This document shows positions 1-7,229 of a stretch of DNA of 15,557 bases, piece by piece. Location of the stretch: contig JBFIDG010000034.1 in the NCBI GenBank assembly GCA_041581335.1, forward strand, positions 1-15,557. The letters are read 5' to 3'. Position 1 is the stretch's first letter. Each line of letters opens with the position of its first letter. Source of the stretch: JBFGSX01 sp041581335. GTDB taxonomy: Archaea > Thermoplasmatota > E2 > JACPAO01 > JAHFTW01. The translations under genes and the position numbers were made by a program. The notes beneath the pieces were generated by a model. That model worked only from the letters and a program-made list of their open reading frames with translations, had not been told where the DNA came from and made no database searches.

Positions 1-62
1 CCGTGGTGCAAGGCATGGTCCCGTGGCCTCACCACACCTTGCCGGGTCCATCCGGCACATGG

Positions 63-893
63 CTACGAGGATACCCCTAGCCGGCGTCGGGTCTCTTTGC
101 GCCCGCGATGGATATGCTTGGCTGCAAGGCGCGGGTTGAAGCGCAGGATCTCGTTCTCGAGGGCTGGCTCCGGCGCATGGAACGTGATGGTGGCCTTCTG
201 CAGATGCCGAGGATGGCGCTTGGGCAATTGCATACGGAGTTGCAAGGCATCCCATTCGGCGTGTTGTCGGCCATGCCAGACGATGTCGCTCTGACGCCGC
301 AGGATCTGCCGGATGGTGCGTGGCAAGGGTTCTGGGTGTGGCTCGAGGGGGTCGTGCAGCAGGACGTGGACCTCCGTGGCACCTGCTTCGAGGGCATGGC
401 GCAGCGGCAGGGCGCCCCAGTGGCCACCGTCGGCATAGTGGTGCTCGCCGATCTGTACTGGCGGGAGGCCAGGCATGAGGGCCGTCGTCGCCATGAAGTG
501 GTCGATGGTCAGTTCGGGTGTGTCCCACACGACCTCCTCACCGGTCTCTAGACAGACCGCGTGGACCTTCAGGGGCGTTCCCTTCCGCAACAGCTCGAGG
601 TCCATGTTGGCCTCGATGAGGGTCCGCAGTGGGCTCGCATCGTAGAAGCTACGCCAACGTCGTGCGCCGAGGACGTTGCGCTTGGCGCGCAGGACGTCCG
701 CCTGCCGCAGGTTGTGCCACCAGCCAAGGATCTCATCGACGGGGGTGTGGGCGGCGATGAGGGCCCCGTTCAACGCGCCTACGCTCGTGCCGACGACCAG
801 GTCCGGTCGCCAGCCTGTGTCGTGGAGCGCTTGCCAGCAGCCGGCCTGGTAGGCGCCACGGCTTCCGCCGCCGCTCAGGACGAGCGCTCTCAC
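63..893 (-). CDS. Patatin-like phospholipase family protein
   Basis: Predicted serine lipid acyl hydrolase of the patatin family, 276 aa, probably cytoplasmic or membrane-associated because no signal peptide is visible. The fold's three hallmarks are present. A glycine-rich oxyanion loop GGGSRG lies at residues 8-13, the nucleophile elbow GTSVG at 35-39 (Ser37), and the catalytic Asp in DGG at 155-157. The chosen GTG start gives the typical family opening (M)RALVLSGGG and has a G-run (positions 901-906 on the minus strand) 7 bases upstream as a possible ribosome site. A TTG at 908 would add five residues. The C-terminal ~60 residues are rich in Arg and His. It starts 72 bases after the argF stop on the same strand with no visible promoter between, so it may be read through from the argGHF operon. 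The substrate cannot be inferred; a role in arginine synthesis is not implied. Confidence 0.88.
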   Translation of the reverse strand: MRALVLSGGGSRGAYQAGCWQALHDTGWRPDLVVGTSVGALNGALIAAHTPVDEILGWWHNLRQADVLRAKRNVLGARRWRSFYDASPLRTLIEANMDLELLRKGTPLKVHAVCLETGEEVVWDTPELTIDHFMATTALMPGLPPVQIGEHHYADGGHWGALPLRHALEAGATEVHVLLHDPLEPHPEPLPRTIRQILRRQSDIVWHGRQHAEWDALQLRMQLPKRHPRHLQKATITFHAPEPALENEILRFNPRLAAKHIHRGRKETRRRLGVSS

Positions 894-965
894 CGCCGAG
901 CCCCCCAAGACGATGCGCGGCGCGCGGTCGATCGGTGCACGCCCGGCAATGGGGCCGTCGGTTGA

Positions 966-1931
966 TTATGCCGGCGGTCCGCCCATGAGGTGCGTCATGA
1001 GGGCCATCTGGGCCCACATGCGGTTCTCGGCTTCGTCGTAGATGACACTGCGGGGGCCGTGGGCGACGTCGTAGGTCGCTTCTTCGCCCCAGTGGCCAGG
1101 GAGGCAGTGCAGGAACAGCGCGTCCTCCCCTGCGACCTGCATCATGGCCTCGTCGACCATGAAGCCCTGGAACGCTTCCAGGCGGGCCTGCGTGTCTGCT
1201 TCGTCGCCCATGCTGATCCAGGTGTCTGTCGCGACCGCGTCGGCGCCCTGCACGGCTTCGAGCGGATCGTTACAGATGTTGACGGTGACGCCGTGCATGC
1301 GGGCGATGACCTCGGTCTGTTCGACGATGTCCGCATCGGGTGCGTAGGCTGCGGGCGTGGCGATGCGGACGTGCATCCCGGCCATGGCTGCGCCCAGCAT
1401 GTAGGAGTGGCACATGTTGTTGCCATCGCCCACGTAGGCGAAGGTCTTGCCTTGCAGATCGCCCCACTTCTCCAGGAGCGTCATGAGGTCTGCGAGGACC
1501 TGGCATGGGTGCTCGACGTCGGTGAGGGCGTTCACGACGGGCACGGTGGCGTGCTCAGCCAGGGTGGCGACATCGCTGTGCTTGTTGGCGCGGATGACGA
1601 TGGCATCGGCGTAGCGGCTCAGCACCTTGGCGGTGTCCTCGAGGCTCTCGCCGCGGGCCATCTGGCTGTTCTGGGCATCGAGGCTGACCACGACGGCGCC
1701 TAGGCGCTGTAGGCCGATCTCGAAGCTGACGCGGGTGCGTGTGCTGTTCTTCTCAAAGATCAACAGCACCGATTTCTCGGCGAGCCACTTGGGGACAGCG
1801 CCGTCGGCCGCCATGCGTTTGAGCTTGATCGCCGTGCGCAGGATGGGCTGGAGCGTGCTGTGCAGATCGCTCATGCCGAGCACGTGCGGTGGGTAGTGGA
1901 CGGCCTTGCCGCCGAGTGTCAGTTGTGCCAT
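966..1931 (-). CDS. argF: Ornithine carbamoyltransferase
   Basis: Catalyses carbamoyl phosphate plus ornithine to citrulline, the sixth step of arginine synthesis, in the cytoplasm. The protein is 321 aa, usual for the family. The carbamoyl-phosphate motif STRTR is at residues 63-67 and HPCQ at 141-144. The ornithine-specific DTWISMG loop is at 236-242, HCLP at 275-278, and the conserved Arg in AENRM near 304. The SMG loop favours ornithine over aspartate as acceptor. The ATG overlaps the argH stop by one base (TGATG), and a GAGGTG motif lies just upstream, so translation is probably coupled to argH. It is the last arg gene of the argG-argH-argF operon. The frame stays open further upstream, but only as an Arg/His-rich shadow within argH. 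Putrescine carbamoyltransferase is a less likely alternative given the arg context. Confidence 0.95.
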   Translation of the reverse strand: MAQLTLGGKAVHYPPHVLGMSDLHSTLQPILRTAIKLKRMAADGAVPKWLAEKSVLLIFEKNSTRTRVSFEIGLQRLGAVVVSLDAQNSQMARGESLEDTAKVLSRYADAIVIRANKHSDVATLAEHATVPVVNALTDVEHPCQVLADLMTLLEKWGDLQGKTFAYVGDGNNMCHSYMLGAAMAGMHVRIATPAAYAPDADIVEQTEVIARMHGVTVNICNDPLEAVQGADAVATDTWISMGDEADTQARLEAFQGFMVDEAMMQVAGEDALFLHCLPGHWGEEATYDVAHGPRSVIYDEAENRMWAQMALMTHLMGGPPA

Positions 1932-3337
1932 CAAGCCACCTCGAGTAGGGATGCTGCTTGCTTGCAGGATTGCTGTGCTGCGGCCACTTGGGTCTTGAGC
2001 GTCGCAAGGACGGCGTCCAGTTGGCGAAGGGATGCCTCGACGGCCACGGGGGCAGGGCCGCCCAAGGTGTCGCGGGCCGTGGCATCGGCGTTCAGGGCCG
2101 CGATGGCGGCTTGCTTGGCAGCCAGTGGCGCGTCGCAGGCCTCGATGCTCTGAGCAGGGTCGACCCCTTCCTGGTGCGCGGCCGCGACGATGTGGTATGC
2201 GGTGCGGAACGGCATGCCGTGCGCCACGAGGGCCTCGGCAGCGTCGGTGGCGCCGATGCCGGGCAGGGCGAGGTCTTTGGCGAGGGCGTGGGCGTTGAAC
2301 ACGGCGCCTTCGATGCAGGCGTGGATGATCTCCAGGCACGCGGTGGCGTCGGTGCAAGCGGCGACGAGGTGCGGCTTGACGACCTGCAGGTCGCGGACAT
2401 AACCAAGGCCTAGGGGCAACGTCACGGCCTGGACGGATGCTTCGTGGCCAACGAGGGCGCGGGCCTTGCCGCGGACCAGTTCGATGGCGTCGGGGTTGCG
2501 CTTCTGCGGCATCAGACTGCTACCAGTGGTGAGGCCGGAGGGGAACGCGACGGCGCCCTTGGAGGTCAGCCCGAACAGGTCTTCGGCCAGGCTGCTCAGG
2601 CAGTGCGCGACCTTTGTGGTGCATTGCAGGGCTGCCATGGCGACGTCCCTGGTGCCGGTGGCGAGCAGGGCGTTCGTCGGCGGCTCGAGGCCCATCAGAT
2701 CGGCGGTGTAGGCCGGGTCGAGGGGCAGCGTGCTGCCTGCGATGGCGCCACTACCGAGGGGCGAGACGCTGATGTGGCGCCCGGTCCACAGGACCTGTTG
2801 CGCCGCTTCGGCGAAGCGCCAGGCGTGGGCCCCGAGCAGGAAGCCGAGCGTGGCCGGCTGGGCCGGTTGGCCGTGGGTGCGGGCGACCCATGGCGTCTGG
2901 GCGTGCACCTCGGCCTGCTTGGCCAGGGCCTTTGCGACGGCGCTGCACCCCGCTGCGATGGTGGCCAGGTGCTCGCGGGTGTAGAGCACGATGCACGTGG
3001 CGACCTGGTCGTTGCGAGAGCGGCCGGTGTGGAGCTTGCGTCCGATGTCCCCGAGTTGCGCCGTGATGGTGCTCTCGATGTTCATGTGGACGTCTTCGAG
3101 GTCTGGGTCGAGGGTGAAGGCGCCGGTCTCGGCGGCCTTCAGGAGCGCCTGCAGGGCGTCCACCAGAGCGCTCGATTCGTCGACCGTGACGAGGCCCGCG
3201 TTGTGCAGGCCACGGACGTGGGCGATCGAGCCGATGAGGTCGTGCTGGAGGAATGCAGCATCCTCTTGGATGCTGCTACTGAAGGCCTGGAACGCTTTGT
3301 CAAGGCCGGTGCCGGTGCGGGCGCTCCAGACGTTCAC
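1931..3337 (-). CDS. argH: Argininosuccinate lyase
   Basis: Cleaves argininosuccinate to arginine and fumarate, the final step of the pathway; the family forms homotetramers of the fumarase/aspartase superfamily. The 468-aa length is normal. Conserved regions in order are TGRSRNDQ (residues 104-111), ARTHGQPAQP (152-161, with the likely catalytic His155) and the mobile-loop signature GSSLMPQKRNP (272-282, with catalytic Ser273/Ser274). The start is a GTG whose last two bases fall inside the argG stop (GTGA, 4-base overlap). A GGAG lies about 9 bases upstream at the end of argG. The frame is open for another 270 codons upstream, but that stretch overlaps argG and reads as low-complexity Arg/Pro/His, so it is excluded. 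Tight overlaps on both sides indicate translational coupling in argG-argH-argF. Confidence 0.95.
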   Translation of the reverse strand: MNVWSARTGTGLDKAFQAFSSSIQEDAAFLQHDLIGSIAHVRGLHNAGLVTVDESSALVDALQALLKAAETGAFTLDPDLEDVHMNIESTITAQLGDIGRKLHTGRSRNDQVATCIVLYTREHLATIAAGCSAVAKALAKQAEVHAQTPWVARTHGQPAQPATLGFLLGAHAWRFAEAAQQVLWTGRHISVSPLGSGAIAGSTLPLDPAYTADLMGLEPPTNALLATGTRDVAMAALQCTTKVAHCLSSLAEDLFGLTSKGAVAFPSGLTTGSSLMPQKRNPDAIELVRGKARALVGHEASVQAVTLPLGLGYVRDLQVVKPHLVAACTDATACLEIIHACIEGAVFNAHALAKDLALPGIGATDAAEALVAHGMPFRTAYHIVAAAHQEGVDPAQSIEACDAPLAAKQAAIAALNADATARDTLGGPAPVAVEASLRQLDAVLATLKTQVAAAQQSCKQAASLLEVA

Positions 3338-4569
3338 GCGACCTTCTCCACCGGGTCTTCCGGGAGCTTCATGGTGGTGCCGCGGGCTTTGGCTGCGACC
3401 ATCTGGGGCAGCGTGTAGATCGCGATGAAACCGGAGGCGTCCTGGTGGTGGAACGTGTCGCCGTCGTCGTAGGTGGCGAGGGCGGCGTCGAACAGGGCGT
3501 TGGGGCTCTTCGTACCCAGGACCGTCATGGTGCCCTTGTAGGCCTGGACGGTGACGGTGCCGGTGACGACACTCTGCATGGTCTGGACGTAGGCGTCCAT
3601 GGCGGCCTTGACGGGGCTGAACCACTTGCCGTCGTAGACGAGCTGGGCGTATTGCTGCTCGATGGAAGGCTTGGCGTGGGCTTCGTCGCGGGTCAGGACG
3701 AGGCTTTCGAGGGCCTGTTTGGCGGTCAGGATGGCGATGGCGGCGGGGGCTTCGTAGACCTCGCGGGTCTTGATGCCGACGAGGCGGTTCTCGACCATGT
3801 CGATGCGGCCGACGCCGTGATTGCCGGCGAGGGTGTTGAGTTCGTGGACGAGGCTTTCGAGGTCCATGGCCTGGCCGTCCAGGCTGACAGGGATGCCGGC
3901 TTCGAAGCCGATGGTGAAGGTGCCCGGCGCATCGGGGGCGGTGAACGGGCTCGCAGTCCAGGAGTATGCGGCTTCGGGGACGGCGTTGGCGGGGTCCTCG
4001 ACGTCGTGGCCTTCGCAGGAGCGGCCGTATAGGTTCTCGTCGACGCTGTAGGGGCTGTTCTTGATCGGGGGCAGCTCGAGGCCGTGCTTTTCGGCGTAGC
4101 GCAGCACTTCCGGGCGGCTCATGGGGTGGGTGCGCTGGGGGGCCAGGCACAGGATGTGGGGGGCGAGGGCCTTGATGCCGGCCTCGATGCGGACCTGGTC
4201 GTTGCCTTTGCCGGTGCAGCCGTGGGCGATGGCGTCGGCGCCGACCTTGAGGGCGACCTCGACGAGCTTCTTGGCGATGAGGGGGCGGCCCAGCGCCGTG
4301 GCGAGGGGGTAGCGGCCCTCATACATGGCGTTGGCCTGGATGGCGGGGGCGATGTGCTGGTCGCAGAATTCCTTCTTCGCGTCGATGACAATGACGTCCT
4401 TGGCACCGTTGTGGTGGGCGCGGGCGACTGCCGCTTCGAGGCCCTTGATGGGCTGGCCGAGGTCGATCAAGACGCACGTCACGTCCGCGTCATGCTTCTG
4501 CTTGAGCCAGTGGACGGCTACGGAGGTATCGAGACCACCGGAGTAAGCGAGGACGATGTGGGAAGGCAT
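3334..4569 (-). CDS. argG: Argininosuccinate synthase
   Basis: Joins citrulline and aspartate with ATP to form argininosuccinate. The 411-aa protein opens with the N-type ATP pyrophosphatase P-loop AYSGGLDTS at residues 8-16. It also contains EGRYPLATALGRP (84-96) and the citrulline/aspartate-site motif HGCTGKGNDQVR (116-127). Length matches the usual ~400 aa. It is the first gene of the argG-argH-argF operon and lies divergent from the ACT-domain gene. The ATG has no Shine-Dalgarno motif, but a T-run (minus strand, 26-30 bases upstream) could act as a weak TATA-like element for a leaderless message. A TGTC-N8-GACA palindrome lies 67-82 bases upstream, matching the one ahead of argC, which suggests shared control of both arg operons. 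Confidence 0.96.
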   Translation of the reverse strand: MPSHIVLAYSGGLDTSVAVHWLKQKHDADVTCVLIDLGQPIKGLEAAVARAHHNGAKDVIVIDAKKEFCDQHIAPAIQANAMYEGRYPLATALGRPLIAKKLVEVALKVGADAIAHGCTGKGNDQVRIEAGIKALAPHILCLAPQRTHPMSRPEVLRYAEKHGLELPPIKNSPYSVDENLYGRSCEGHDVEDPANAVPEAAYSWTASPFTAPDAPGTFTIGFEAGIPVSLDGQAMDLESLVHELNTLAGNHGVGRIDMVENRLVGIKTREVYEAPAAIAILTAKQALESLVLTRDEAHAKPSIEQQYAQLVYDGKWFSPVKAAMDAYVQTMQSVVTGTVTVQAYKGTMTVLGTKSPNALFDAALATYDDGDTFHHQDASGFIAIYTLPQMVAAKARGTTMKLPEDPVEKVA

Positions 4570-4594
4570 CGGACTGTCTTCATGACCCCGCGGG

Positions 4595-4599
4595 AAAAA
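4595..4599 (-). promoter_or_regulatory. Possible weak TATA-like T-run of argG
   Basis: A run of five T on the minus strand sits 26-30 bases before the argG ATG. That is the same relative position as the clearer TATA-like elements of argC, the ACT gene and the second patatin. The sequence is not a good TATA consensus, and the call rests mainly on position. An alternative is the AT-rich core of the palindrome at 4641-4646 read on the minus strand, which would give a leader of roughly 50 bases. Confidence 0.3.
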
Positions 4600-4611
4600 G
4601 GTCGACGCACG

Positions 4612-4622
4612 ACGTCGGACGT
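4612..4622. repeat. Small palindrome in the argG upstream region
   Basis: Perfect inverted repeat ACGTC-G-GACGT (5-bp arms, one central base), 43-53 bases before the argG ATG and on the argG side of the larger operator-like site. In this GC-rich background it could arise by chance. It is recorded because it lies between the candidate operator and the argG start. Confidence 0.35.
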
Positions 4623-4632
4623 GACAGGACAG

Positions 4633-4654
4633 TTGTGTCTTATATCAGACAAAA
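4633..4654. promoter_or_regulatory. Operator-like inverted repeat between argG and the ACT gene
   Basis: Imperfect palindrome TTGTGTCT-TATATC-AGACAAAA with 8-bp arms and one mismatch; its core is TGTC (4636-4639), N8, GACA (4648-4651). It covers the TATA box of the ACT-domain gene and lies 67-82 bases upstream of the argG ATG. Two further GACA half-sites occur at 4623-4626 and 4628-4631. The same TGTC-N8-GACA arrangement occurs 68-83 bases upstream of argC. I infer a binding site for an arginine regulator, with likely autorepression of the ACT gene because the TATA box is covered. The protein that binds is not shown by the sequence. Confidence 0.55.
4640..4645 (+). promoter_or_regulatory. TATA box of the ACT-domain gene
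   Basis: TTATAT on the plus strand lies 23-28 bases before the GTG at 4668. That is the spacing expected for an archaeal promoter whose transcript starts at or next to the start codon. It sits inside the operator-like palindrome, which argues against translation starting at the upstream in-frame GTG (4635). Confidence 0.55.
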
Positions 4655-4667
4655 CGTACCCTGGATC

Positions 4668-5333
4668 GTGCCCCGACAGAAGGCGGCGCGGCCTCCCAGC
4701 GTCGCCGCTACCGTGCGCGAATACATCGACCGAAGACCCGTCGTGCGCGACGCGCTGAGCATGGGCATCGTCAACCTCAGCGCTCTGAGCCGCCACATCA
4801 TGGACGAAACGCACATCAACCAGGAGGAGGCGGTCCTGGTGGCCTGCCGCCGTTACCAGGCCGATCCGACCGCCAAGGGCTACGAGAAGGCCATCCGGCT
4901 ACTGCTGGACAAGAGCCGCCTGGAGGTCCGTACCCGCGTGGCGGTCTGGACGCTGCGCCCAAGCTGGCAGCTGTTTGGCAAGCTGGAGAAGGCGGTCCCC
5001 AAGATGCAGACCCAGAACAGCCCCGTGCATGTCCTGCACGGCTCCGAGTCCATCACAGTCATCGCCGACGAACAGATGGACGGCTCCCTGCAATCGGTCC
5101 TGGAAGCGGACGACATCATCAAGCGCAAGACCGGCCTGGTGGAGGTCAACCTGCGCACGCCATCGACCGTCGAAGACGTGCCCGGCCTCCTGGCCTTCTT
5201 GGCCAGTAGCCTGGCCGGTCGCGGCATCAACTTCCTCGAGGTCGTCAGTTGCCACAAGGACAACATGTTCGTCATCGACGAGGCCGACCTGTTCCCCGCG
5301 TTCGAGGTCCTCAACGCGCTGGTGCAGGGCTGA
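4668..5333 (+). CDS. ACT-domain regulator of amino acid metabolism
   Basis: Predicted cytoplasmic regulator, 221 aa, resembling the archaeal family described as predicted regulators of amino acid metabolism containing an ACT domain. The N-terminal ~65 residues (VREYIDRRPVVRDALSMG at 16-33, then LSALSRHIMDE at 38-48) look like a small helical, possibly DNA-binding, domain. Residues ~84-150 form an ACT-like alpha/beta unit. Residues ~156-221 form a clearer ACT domain with DVPGLLAFLASSLAGRGINF at 170-189, resembling aspartokinase ligand-binding domains. The GTG at 4668 is preferred because a TATA box lies 23-28 bases before it; an in-frame GTG at 4635 would add 11 residues but starts within the operator-like palindrome. 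It is divergent from argG and its 3' end overlaps the argBD 3' end by 23 bases. Control of the flanking arg operons in response to an amino acid, perhaps arginine, is inferred from position only. Confidence 0.85.
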   Translation: MPRQKAARPPSVAATVREYIDRRPVVRDALSMGIVNLSALSRHIMDETHINQEEAVLVACRRYQADPTAKGYEKAIRLLLDKSRLEVRTRVAVWTLRPSWQLFGKLEKAVPKMQTQNSPVHVLHGSESITVIADEQMDGSLQSVLEADDIIKRKTGLVEVNLRTPSTVEDVPGLLAFLASSLAGRGINFLEVVSCHKDNMFVIDEADLFPAFEVLNALVQG

Positions 5334-7224
5334 GGCCCGCGACGACCCGCTGGACCGCTTCCAGCAACACACCTTCGGAGATGTTGAGTGCGGGCGCCAG
5401 ACGGACCGCCTTACCGGCTTGTCCGACGAGCACACCACCCTGTCGTGCCTGGGCCACCACGGCGCCAGGGTCGTCGTGGAGGATGCCCTGCAACAGACCC
5501 ATGCCGCGGTGGGCGATGCCGGCGTCGTCCAACAGGCGCTCGATGAGCGCGCCCTTGCGTGATGCAAGGGCCACCAGGTCTTCGTCCTCGAGGGTCTGCA
5601 AGACCGCGTTGGCTGCTGCGCAGGACACAGGGTTACCGCCGAACGTGGTGCCATGGCTGCCCGGGCCCAGCAGGGCTGCCAGGTCGTCTCGGATCAGGGC
5701 GACGCCCAGTGGCAGGCCGCCAGCGATGCCTTTGGCGAGCGTGATGACGTCCGGGTCTAGGCCGAAGTGCTCGAAGGCGAAGAAGCGGCCTGTGCGGCCC
5801 ACGCCGGTCTGCACTTCGTCAAGGACCAGCAACGCATTGTGCTCTCGGCACAGGGCCTGGATGGTGTCTGCGGCCTCTTGCGTCAGGGGCACGATGCCGC
5901 CTTCGCCCTGGATGGCCTCCGTGAACACGCCGACGACCTTGTTGTCCGCGAACGCAGCCTGGATCGCTGCGACGTCATTGTAGGCGACGTGCACGATCTG
6001 CCCAGGTAGCGGCGCGAAGTCCTTCTGGTACTTCGGCTGCCCCGTCAGGGCGAGTGCCCCGGCGGTGCGGCCATGAAAACCATTGGTGAACGCAAGGACG
6101 ATGCCGTCGGCGCGGTCGGTGGCATGGGCGTGGCGGCGGATGAGTTTCAGCGCCGCCTCGTTGGCCTCCGTGCCGCTGTTGGCGAAGAACACCCGGTGCC
6201 CGGGGGCCCGGTCACGCAGACGCTTGGCCAATTGTAGGCCGGGTAGATGCGCGTAGAGGTTGCTGGTGTGCATCAAGGTGTCCAGCTGGGCCTTGGCGGC
6301 CGCCGTGACGGCGGGGTGCGCGTGGCCGAGGATGTTGACGGCGATGCCTCCGAGGAGGTCCGTGTAGGCGCGTTCTTCGTGGTCCCAGACGCGGCTTCCC
6401 TGGCCGTGCGTGAGCGTCAGGGCCGGCGTGCCGTAGTTGTTGAGCATCACGTCATCCCATTGCGCGGGCAGAGGGACCTTGGCGCGTACCCGAGTGCCTT
6501 GGCCACTCCATGCGGCGGCGGCGCGGCCGATGACGACCTCGCTGGCACCGTGCGTGAGGGCGAGTAGGGCACTTTCGAGCTTGGGGATCATGCCGCCTTT
6601 CGCGACGCCGCTGGCGATCAGGTCGCGGGCGGATTCGGCGGTCAGGGCTTCGATGGCCTGCCCCTGAGCGTCGAGCACGTGGTCGACGTCGGTGGCGAGC
6701 ACGAGGCGCGCCGCCTGGATGGCGCCGGCGAGGGCACTAGCGGCCTCATCGGCGTTGATGTTGAGCGGGCCCTCGTCGTCCCAACCGATGGGGGTCACGA
6801 CGGCAAGGGTGCCGGGTGGGACAAGATCTGCAAGGCTTTGCACATCGAAGCGCAGCGGCGTGCCCACGCGACCCAGATCACCGTCGGGGACCCGCTTGGT
6901 GATGGCGCGCAGCAGTTGTAGGCTGGCCGGGACGTGGACCGCAGGGACACCGCGCTCGGCGAGGGCCGCTGCGAGGGCGGCTCCGATGCCGTCGAGAGTC
7001 TTCAGGGCAGCATCGGCCCCTGCCGGAGACGTGACGCGCAGACCGGCGATCTTGACGGCCGGGCCTTGCACTTCGCGCAGGGCAGCGTCGAGTTGCGGGC
7101 CGCCGCCGTGGACGAGGCTCCAGGATTCCGAGTCGTCTGGCCGGGCATTCCAGGCATCGACGACGGCTTGTAGGGTCGCGGTGTCATCCACGACGGCTCC
7201 TCCGAGTTTGAGAACAATAGGCAT
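5311..7224 (-). CDS. argBD: Acetylglutamate kinase / acetylornithine aminotransferase fusion
   Basis: A single 637-aa open frame carrying two arginine enzymes. Residues 1-~247 are N-acetylglutamate kinase: KLGG at 6-9, HGGGPQ at 39-44, KIAGLRVTS at 58-66, NINADEAA at 155-162 and GGMIPKL at 210-216. Residues ~260-637 are the class III PLP aminotransferase ArgD: SGTEAN at 350-355, FHGRT at 383-387, LDEVQTGVGRTG at 468-479 and the PLP lysine K498 in ITLAKG. Only about a dozen residues join them, with no stop or frame change. Steps 2 and 4 of the pathway are thus covalently linked, flanking the ArgC step. The ATG is preferred because KLGG must be near the N-terminus; it lies 5 bases after the argJ stop. 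The kinase lacks the N-terminal helix of arginine-inhibited homologues. An internal ATG at residue 260 (MLNNYG) could in principle release a free ArgD. Confidence 0.93.
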   Translation of the reverse strand: MPIVLKLGGAVVDDTATLQAVVDAWNARPDDSESWSLVHGGGPQLDAALREVQGPAVKIAGLRVTSPAGADAALKTLDGIGAALAAALAERGVPAVHVPASLQLLRAITKRVPDGDLGRVGTPLRFDVQSLADLVPPGTLAVVTPIGWDDEGPLNINADEAASALAGAIQAARLVLATDVDHVLDAQGQAIEALTAESARDLIASGVAKGGMIPKLESALLALTHGASEVVIGRAAAAWSGQGTRVRAKVPLPAQWDDVMLNNYGTPALTLTHGQGSRVWDHEERAYTDLLGGIAVNILGHAHPAVTAAAKAQLDTLMHTSNLYAHLPGLQLAKRLRDRAPGHRVFFANSGTEANEAALKLIRRHAHATDRADGIVLAFTNGFHGRTAGALALTGQPKYQKDFAPLPGQIVHVAYNDVAAIQAAFADNKVVGVFTEAIQGEGGIVPLTQEAADTIQALCREHNALLVLDEVQTGVGRTGRFFAFEHFGLDPDVITLAKGIAGGLPLGVALIRDDLAALLGPGSHGTTFGGNPVSCAAANAVLQTLEDEDLVALASRKGALIERLLDDAGIAHRGMGLLQGILHDDPGAVVAQARQGGVLVGQAGKAVRLAPALNISEGVLLEAVQRVVAGLSPAPAR

Positions 7225-7229
7225 GGCGA

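Noticed and set aside
3..43. Inverted repeats after the first patatin gene (GTGGTG/CACCAC and GCAAGG/CCTTGC)
   Set aside because: Short arms with long loops that do not nest, and no T-run on the minus strand; not convincing as a terminator.
1932..2357. Upstream extension of the argF frame
   Set aside because: The extension is Arg/His-rich shadow inside argH. The ATG at 1931 overlaps the argH stop, has GAGGTG before it and gives a normal-length enzyme.
3338..4150. Upstream extension of the argH frame by about 270 codons
   Set aside because: It lies wholly within argG in another frame and reads as Arg/Pro/His-rich low complexity. ArgH homologues start near the GTG at 3337, which overlaps the argG stop.
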